Source of the DNA: RHLJ01 sp965212165
Lineage (GTDB): Bacteria; Bacteroidota; Rhodothermia; Balneolales; Balneolaceae
Direction of reading: 5' to 3'
Assembly (NCBI GenBank): GCA_965212165.1
Contig: OZ243096.1
Span: 1,550,001 to 1,614,000 of the forward strand
Length of the DNA: 64,000 bases
Below are positions 58,943 to 64,000 of this stretch, piece by piece (the stretch's first letter is position 1; the number at the start of each line of letters is the position of its first letter). A program made the translations under genes and the position numbers. The notes beneath the pieces are model-generated. The model did no database searches and had not been told where the DNA came from. It worked only from the letters and a program-made list of their open reading frames with translations.

Positions 58943-59734
58943 CTATAAATCTTTTATTAAACCTTTAACCAAGGTTGCAAAAACATCTTTCTTCATTTCG
59001 GCAGCATCTTTTACTTCTGCATGATCTAGCTTTTGATCAGTTACACCTGCCGCTGCGTTTGTAATTAAGGATATAGCAACTGCTTTTGTACCAAGTTTAA
59101 CAGCTTCAATAAGCTCCGGCGCCGTACTCATTCCAACCGCATCGCCACCTAGAAAACGAAAAGCATGAATCTCAGATTTAGTCTCGTAATTAGGTCCGGT
59201 TACATATAAATAGCTTCCACTTTGAGTTGGGATATCTAATGAATCCGCAATTTCTTTTACAGATTCTGCATTGGATGCTAAAGCTTCGTTTACATTAGAT
59301 TCTGCTAAATCCTCCAAATCCTTAGCAGGACTTAATATCGAGTCTATAATCATTAAATCGCCCACTCGAAAATCAAGATTTATTCCACCGGCAGCATTAG
59401 AGATGATCAATTTTTCAACTTCGAAAGTATTAGCAAGTTGAACAGGAAGCACTGTTTTATCAAATCCATATCCTTCATAAAAGTGAAATCGACCTGAAAA
59501 AGCTAGAACGGATTTATCATTAATCTTTCCAAAAATAAGTGATCCGGAATGACCTTCAACGGTAGATTGTGGAAAGTGTGGAATAATAGAATAAGGGATA
59601 ACAACAGGCTTTCTTATTTCGTCGCTAAAGCTGCCAAGCCCAGAACCTAGTATAACTGCAGTGTTAATCTGTTCAGGTAGGCCCTGATCAACTAGGAACT
59701 TCTTAATGATATGAATGTTTTCAGAAAGGGACAT
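58943..59734 (-). CDS. Purine-nucleoside phosphorylase, trimeric type
   Basis: 263 aa. Inosine/guanosine phosphorolysis. Signature segments: VILGSGLGSF, TVEGHSGSLIFG, ISNAAGGIN, GPNYETKSEIHAFRFLGGDAVGMSTAPE, and ITNAAAGV. Its start overlaps the MBL gene stop by 14 bases. The stop codon lies inside the right copy of the 13-base direct repeat. Confidence 0.9.
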   Translation of the reverse strand: MSLSENIHIIKKFLVDQGLPEQINTAVILGSGLGSFSDEIRKPVVIPYSIIPHFPQSTVEGHSGSLIFGKINDKSVLAFSGRFHFYEGYGFDKTVLPVQLANTFEVEKLIISNAAGGINLDFRVGDLMIIDSILSPAKDLEDLAESNVNEALASNAESVKEIADSLDIPTQSGSYLYVTGPNYETKSEIHAFRFLGGDAVGMSTAPELIEAVKLGTKAVAISLITNAAAGVTDQKLDHAEVKDAAEMKKDVFATLVKGLIKDL

Positions 59735-60530
59735 ACGAATTTACTACTTCAGTGATATAGCCAGTTTTATCATCATGATCGATAATTTTCACAATTGGAG
59801 TTTCATCATCATGAAAGGCTAAGATGGTGAATCCATCATCAAATGCAAGTTTCGCGAGTCGTTCTCGTTGTATCTGACTTGTTTCAGGATCAAAATCATA
59901 CTTAGCGGCAAATTTTCTATTGATCTGACCTCTCGTCGCAATAACGTCACCTGCTTGCATATACTTACTCACTCCATCATCAAAAAAAAGTACTTGATGA
60001 AATTCAGTATGACCACCTATTTTTTCCACTCGAATCTCTGGATAAGGTTGATCTGTTTCTTCTAAAAACTGGAGATCTGCACGAGCATCAATAAAAGCTA
60101 GAAATTCTGTTTTCTCTTCATCGTACCAAACTTCTTTAGCTATTGCTTGTTCCCAATCTTTTTTTGATGCCCATATTTTTGCATCTGGGAAAGTAAGTTC
60201 CCAATATCCATTCTCTTTGTTGGCCAAACCACCAATATGATCGTAATGTAAATGACTTAGAAAAATATCAGTGATATCAAATTCAGTAAGTCCGTGTTTG
60301 TCTAAATTCTCCCGAATTACATGAGGTCCAGTATCTTCTCCAAATTCACCTATTCCACAATCAAATAAGATATTTTTATCAGGAGTAACAATCAGAAAAG
60401 GATAAAGAGAGATTTTTAAAGCACCTTTAGCTGGTTTACCATCACGAGAAATTCTATTGAATACTCGATCGAGCCCAACAGAGAAAGTTCCTTCATATAA
60501 GGCTGCTACATACGTTTCTTTAGAACTCAC
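59721..60530 (-). CDS. MBL-fold metallo-hydrolase
   Basis: 269 aa, no signal. Zinc motif HLHYDH (His93, His95, Asp97, His98) followed by IGGL; a later GGHTEFHQ and TILAFHDDETP supply further ligands. FDCGIGEFGEDTGPHVI and similar lactonase-like segments suggest a quorum-quenching or lactonase-type hydrolase, but the substrate is not shown. It overlaps PhoH by ATGA at its start and PNP by 14 bases at its end. Confidence 0.83.
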   Translation of the reverse strand: MSSKETYVAALYEGTFSVGLDRVFNRISRDGKPAKGALKISLYPFLIVTPDKNILFDCGIGEFGEDTGPHVIRENLDKHGLTEFDITDIFLSHLHYDHIGGLANKENGYWELTFPDAKIWASKKDWEQAIAKEVWYDEEKTEFLAFIDARADLQFLEETDQPYPEIRVEKIGGHTEFHQVLFFDDGVSKYMQAGDVIATRGQINRKFAAKYDFDPETSQIQRERLAKLAFDDGFTILAFHDDETPIVKIIDHDDKTGYITEVVNSYVPF

Positions 60531-61549
60531 TTTAAATCTCTATTTCGTTCTTCGAGTTCATCAAATCGTTCATAGGCGTGGATGATGTCACGAACTAGTT
60601 TATGACGAACTACATCTTCTTCAGCCAGATAAACAAAATCGATACCTTCAATGTCTTTTAGAATAGTCTGAATTGAAATTAGTCCAGATTGCTGCTTTCT
60701 AGGTAAATCGGTTTGTGTGATGTCACCTGTAATAATAGCTCTACTATTAAATCCGATACGCGTTAGAAACATCTTCATTTGCGTATTTGTAGCATTTTGG
60801 GCTTCATCAAGAATAACAAAGGCATTATTAAGAGTTCTACCACGCATGTAAGCAAGAGGAGCAATCTCGATTACATTTTTTGAGAGATGTAAATCAAGTT
60901 TATCCTTATCGATCATATCTTCAAGAGAGTCATATAATGGGCGTAGATAAGGATCAATTTTTTCTTTTAAATCACCTGGTAAAAAGCCAAGATTTTCACC
61001 CGCTTCTACAGCTGGTCTAGCCAAAATTATCTTTTGAACTTTTCGTTCTTTTAGAGCTTTTACAGCTAATGCAACAGAAGTATATGTTTTCCCAGTACCA
61101 GCGGGTCCAATAGAAAAGACAATGTCATTCGATTCAGATGATTTAACAATTCTTTTCTGCCCAGGAGTTTTTGCGAGAATTGGTTCACCTTTATGAGTGT
61201 ATAGAATCAGATCTCCATCACCTTTATTGATAGGGTGTTGTTTCCTTTGACGTGATTGATATTCACCACTTTTAAGAGCAATTAGTGTTTTAATATCGTC
61301 TTCACTAATCTTATTCCTCCGTTCAACAACCTCAATCATTCCATCGATTACGTCTTTTACTAGTGCAACTTCTTCACTAGGTCCAGTAATTTTAACTCTT
61401 TCTCCACGAGCGTTGATTTTGGTTTCAGGGAAATTTTGATCCAATAAACGAATGTTATGATCATGTACTCCAAATAGAGTAATTGGATCAATATTCTTGA
61501 GTGTAATTATTTGTTCTAAAAGGGTGCGTGAGTCTTCTATAGCGGTAAT
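60527..61549 (-). CDS. PhoH-family ATPase with non-canonical start
   Basis: PhoH-like protein: Walker A GPAGTGKTYTSVALA, Walker B-like VILDEAQN, and RAIITGDITQTDLP. A TTG at 61444 would start it inside the conserved region; upstream the frame runs on to 61564 and encodes NIDPITLFGVHDHNIRLLDQNF, the usual PhoH N-terminus. No in-frame ATG, GTG or TTG is available before the TAA at 61565, so ATT (61549 or 61552) or ATA (61540) is the likely start; 61549 is used here and is uncertain. It ends by ATGA overlap with the MBL gene. Role unknown; RNA metabolism is often proposed. Confidence 0.78.
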   Translation of the reverse strand: MTAIEDSRTLLEQIITLKNIDPITLFGVHDHNIRLLDQNFPETKINARGERVKITGPSEEVALVKDVIDGMIEVVERRNKISEDDIKTLIALKSGEYQSRQRKQHPINKGDGDLILYTHKGEPILAKTPGQKRIVKSSESNDIVFSIGPAGTGKTYTSVALAVKALKERKVQKIILARPAVEAGENLGFLPGDLKEKIDPYLRPLYDSLEDMIDKDKLDLHLSKNVIEIAPLAYMRGRTLNNAFVILDEAQNATNTQMKMFLTRIGFNSRAIITGDITQTDLPRKQQSGLISIQTILKDIEGIDFVYLAEEDVVRHKLVRDIIHAYERFDELEERNRDLK

Positions 61550-61648
61550 AATAAATATTAAAGTTTATGATTTAAGGTAAGGCTTTAATAGAAGAATTCA
61601 GATATGCTTATCTGATCAAAGAAATAGAGAGAACTAATAGATTCAGAT

Positions 61649-62317
61649 TTATGAAATAATATCTTGAAGTTCTTTAACTCTAGCTGGGATATTTTGAGCA
61701 CTAAAGACACTATTACCTGCTACTAGAACATCAGCACCTGCCTCAGCTACTTTAGCAATATTCTTGAGGTTAACTCCACCATCAACTTGAATTAAGAAGC
61801 TATGTTCACCTGCTTCTCTAAGATCGGAAAGTTCCTGTAATCGAGAATAACTACTTTCAATAAAACTTTGGCCACCAAATCCTGGGTTAACACTCATTAT
61901 TACAACTAAATCTACATACTCTAAGATTGGTTCAATATTGTATAAAGATGTTGCTGGGTTTATGGCTACACCTGCCATAATTCCATGACTTTTAATCTTC
62001 TGAATTGTTCTATGAAGATGTGTACATGCTTCATAATGAACGGATATCATTTCAGAACCAGCTTCAACAAAAGCGTCAATATATTGATCTGGGTTTTCGA
62101 TCATCAGATGTGTATCTATGAAAGCATCTGGCGCTAACTTACTAACTTGTTTTACAATATTAGGACCAAAACTAATATTTGGTACAAAATGTCCATCCAT
62201 AATATCGCAATGAATCCAAGTAGCTCCTCCTTTTACAATCTGATTAATGTCTGCTTCAAGATTTGTGAAATTTGCAGCAAGAATAGATGGTGCTAGGGCA
62301 GGTATACTGAAATTCAT
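61649..62317 (-). CDS. rpe: Ribulose-phosphate 3-epimerase
   Basis: 222 aa. Pentose phosphate enzyme interconverting ribulose 5-phosphate and xylulose 5-phosphate. Motifs: APSILAANFTNLE, HCDIMDGHFVPNISFG (metal His and Asp), MSVNPGFGGQSF, and VDGGVNLKNI. Its start ATG overlaps the PASTA-protein stop by one base. Confidence 0.94.
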   Translation of the reverse strand: MNFSIPALAPSILAANFTNLEADINQIVKGGATWIHCDIMDGHFVPNISFGPNIVKQVSKLAPDAFIDTHLMIENPDQYIDAFVEAGSEMISVHYEACTHLHRTIQKIKSHGIMAGVAINPATSLYNIEPILEYVDLVVIMSVNPGFGGQSFIESSYSRLQELSDLREAGEHSFLIQVDGGVNLKNIAKVAEAGADVLVAGNSVFSAQNIPARVKELQDIIS

Positions 62318-63141
62318 TAGTTTTGATTATTGGATTGAGGAGTTGGGGAATTATTTCGAGTTGAATCAACAATAACGGCACCACCTTCAATAACTTCAAT
62401 AGCTTCGAATCGTTCTGAAATTACTAAAGTTAATGTAGCACCTTCAACAAGTTGTGTAACCTTTGGAGTAAAGTCGAGCACGGTATTTGGGATAATATCT
62501 TTAATAGGTTGAAAACGAATTTCACCTACTCTTAGGCCAACTTCACGTAATTTGAGTTGAGCTTCAGGAAGTCGTAAACCAATTATTTCGGGAATATCTA
62601 CAATCTTATCTCCTAATCCATCACTTACTACCAAATCAATAGATCTACCTTTTTCCACAGTAATTCCTTCAGAAATAGATTGACGAAGTACAGCATTTTT
62701 AAATCTGGAAGATTCATAACTAATAGATCCTACATTAAGCCCATAATTCTGAAGTTGAATTTGAGCATTTCTAAGAGATAGGTTGATCACATTCGGGACC
62801 ACTACTTGCGGTTTTACTGCAGCATTAACCGTTAAGTATACTTTTCTATTTGGCTTTACAATAATTGCTGCTGCAGGTGATTGATCAATTACATAATCAG
62901 CTGGGAAAGCGGAATTTGCTCTTCGATCAGCTACTTCAACTCTAAGTCCGTAATTAGTTAGTACAGCTTCAGCTTCTTCAAGTGAAATACGTGTAACGTC
63001 AGGTACGGTAACGCCTTCGTTATAATGGGTATACATCGGCATTACGAACTTATCAAGTGTATATAGAGTAGTTGCCCCAACAAGAACAACTGTTCCGAAA
63101 CAAATGTATAAATACTTATTAGTGAGTATTTGTTTTAGCAT
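62317..63141 (-). CDS. PASTA-domain protein with one membrane anchor
   Basis: 274 aa. A membrane segment (about 12-30, LYICFGTVVLVGATTLYTL) is followed by three PASTA repeats: VTVPDVTRISLEEAEAVL, VVVPNVINLSLRNAQIQLQNYGL and DIPEIIGLRLPEAQLKLREVGL. PASTA modules bind peptidoglycan/beta-lactam-like ligands and normally sit on a Ser/Thr kinase or PBP; neither domain is present here. It ends with an acidic-to-Asn-rich tail. Neighbour genes are rpe and a DUF5683-type protein. Confidence 0.88.
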   Translation of the reverse strand: MLKQILTNKYLYICFGTVVLVGATTLYTLDKFVMPMYTHYNEGVTVPDVTRISLEEAEAVLTNYGLRVEVADRRANSAFPADYVIDQSPAAAIIVKPNRKVYLTVNAAVKPQVVVPNVINLSLRNAQIQLQNYGLNVGSISYESSRFKNAVLRQSISEGITVEKGRSIDLVVSDGLGDKIVDIPEIIGLRLPEAQLKLREVGLRVGEIRFQPIKDIIPNTVLDFTPKVTQLVEGATLTLVISERFEAIEVIEGGAVIVDSTRNNSPTPQSNNQN

Positions 63142-63169
63142 GGTTTAAAATACGGGAAGATGACGGATG

Positions 63170-64000
63170 TTAAAAGTGCCAGATTACAGATAATGCTTCT
63201 GTTCGTAGAATATTAGCCTGTGTATCAATTCTGCTGTTCTTAAGCTTTACGGTGAAGTAGGCATCGAAGGCAGAAACTATATGGTTTACCATGATCAACT
63301 TTAAGATGTTCCCAGCTTGACGATAATTATTATTGAACTCATCCGCTCGATCACGCCCCTCAATAAAATTTAGTGTAAGCATGCTTGCATCCCAAGGATA
63401 GCGGTAATTATGACTAATTCCCTCAATAAGTCTCCCTTCATGGAAATCTCGCCAACCCGGTTGAAATTGATAATACTTACTCATTAGTTCATAATATTGC
63501 TGAGAACCATAATCTTGAACAACATGAGAGAATGCACTTGCTACTCGATCTAAATAAAAAAATGGAGTTTGAACTTCAACGGTTCTTATAGTTGCCAAAT
63601 CGATTTCTTTCCAATCATTTGGCGTATTTCCCCATGTTGGATTTTTGCCAAAAACCTGCTCTTCTAAACCACCTGCAATATTATAGCCATTTTCAATTCC
63701 ATTGGCTCGTGAGTATTCAACTAACCATTGACCATAAGCTAGAACACTCCAGTTTTGATTGGCATATTGTTCATAGGCTCGTTCATTTCTTTTTGCAGTA
63801 TTATTTCTATCGATGTAATAAAAAATACTAGCCACATCTATTATGAAATAAGTTGCTGCCCTTCCCCATTTTCCATTTGCAGCCTGACCAGCGCCTGGAA
63901 TAATAGCAGAAGAAAGCATAGCTAATGCAGGATTCGTTCTAGTAGCTTCAACGATAGAGTTAGTTGATGAAAATTGATCGAAATTAGATCCCGTATATTT
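63170..64000 (-). CDS. DUF5683-like membrane protein (5' end outside window)
   Basis: The frame is open from 64000 leftwards; the ATG at 63919 is internal, since preceding residues (ATRTNPALAM) join LSSAIIPGAGQAANGKWGRAATYF, a DUF5683-style start of a membrane hairpin. Further on it has hydrophobic VASIFYYIDR and a mostly soluble Tyr-rich part, and ends SRIDTQANILRTEALSVIWHF. Family function unknown. N-terminal length cannot be judged because the gene is cut by the window end. Confidence 0.7.
   Translation of the reverse strand, partial: KYTGSNFDQFSSTNSIVEATRTNPALAMLSSAIIPGAGQAANGKWGRAATYFIIDVASIFYYIDRNNTAKRNERAYEQYANQNWSVLAYGQWLVEYSRANGIENGYNIAGGLEEQVFGKNPTWGNTPNDWKEIDLATIRTVEVQTPFFYLDRVASAFSHVVQDYGSQQYYELMSKYYQFQPGWRDFHEGRLIEGISHNYRYPWDASMLTLNFIEGRDRADEFNNNYRQAGNILKLIMVNHIVSAFDAYFTVKLKNSRIDTQANILRTEALSVIWHF

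Overview
The window is a stretch of chromosome from a low-GC, probably marine, Gram-negative bacterium of the Balneolota/Rhodothermota branch near Bacteroidota. This is inferred from the 16S 5' region, from families typical of that branch (two DUF3078 proteins, DUF2851, DUF3667, a zinc-cysteine-less sirtuin, propeller-amidohydrolase giants, a Reg_prop histidine kinase, an HU-related protein) and from the lack of clear Shine-Dalgarno sequences. No IS element, prophage, CRISPR array or plasmid function was seen. Both ends cut a gene: an aldehyde dehydrogenase at base 1 and a DUF5683-like protein at base 64000.

Layout. 1-7400: aldehyde dehydrogenase, an exported RidA-like protein, a PLP decarboxylase, two tandem DUF3078 proteins, a PyrR-like phosphoribosyltransferase, and a YtxH/DUF2851 pair. 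7435-12090: tRNA-Gln(UUG), then prs, rplY, pth and a membrane pyrophosphatase, closed by a strong terminator. 12098-15606: an inverted repeat, an unknown 209-aa gene, then a ferrous iron cluster (cysteine-bearing FeoA-like protein, FeoA, FeoB and a 45-aa FeoB-associated Cys-rich membrane peptide). 15617-30050: propeller-amidohydrolase, pyrF-rnhA, a SpoIIE-type phosphatase with a membrane domain, hflK-hflC, a hybrid histidine kinase, a TetR/ABC1-kinase pair and a queuosine-precursor transporter.

30200-35660 is a complete rRNA operon (16S, tRNA-Ile, tRNA-Ala, 23S, 5S, terminator). Both large rRNAs are flanked by long complementary processing arms, each preceded by a boxA-like sequence.

35740-64000: an acyl-CoA dehydrogenase/sirtuin/SGNH operon, an SDR, hisC, two HisKA_2-type histidine kinases (one with a periplasmic propeller), DUF3667, an S41 protease with a starch-binding-like N-terminus, an EamA transporter behind a structured leader, a second propeller-amidohydrolase, an enoyl-CoA hydratase, M61 and M24 peptidases, an HU-related gene behind three 22-bp-phased palindromes, and a minus-strand cluster (DUF5683, PASTA, rpe, phoH, MBL hydrolase, PNP).

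The points most worth a second look are: (1) the EamA and PhoH genes, whose conserved N-termini are encoded but have no in-frame ATG, GTG or TTG start; (2) the hairpin-rich leader and intrinsic terminator that abut the EamA start; (3) the palindrome array and flanking direct repeats around the HU-related gene; and (4) the extended feo cluster.
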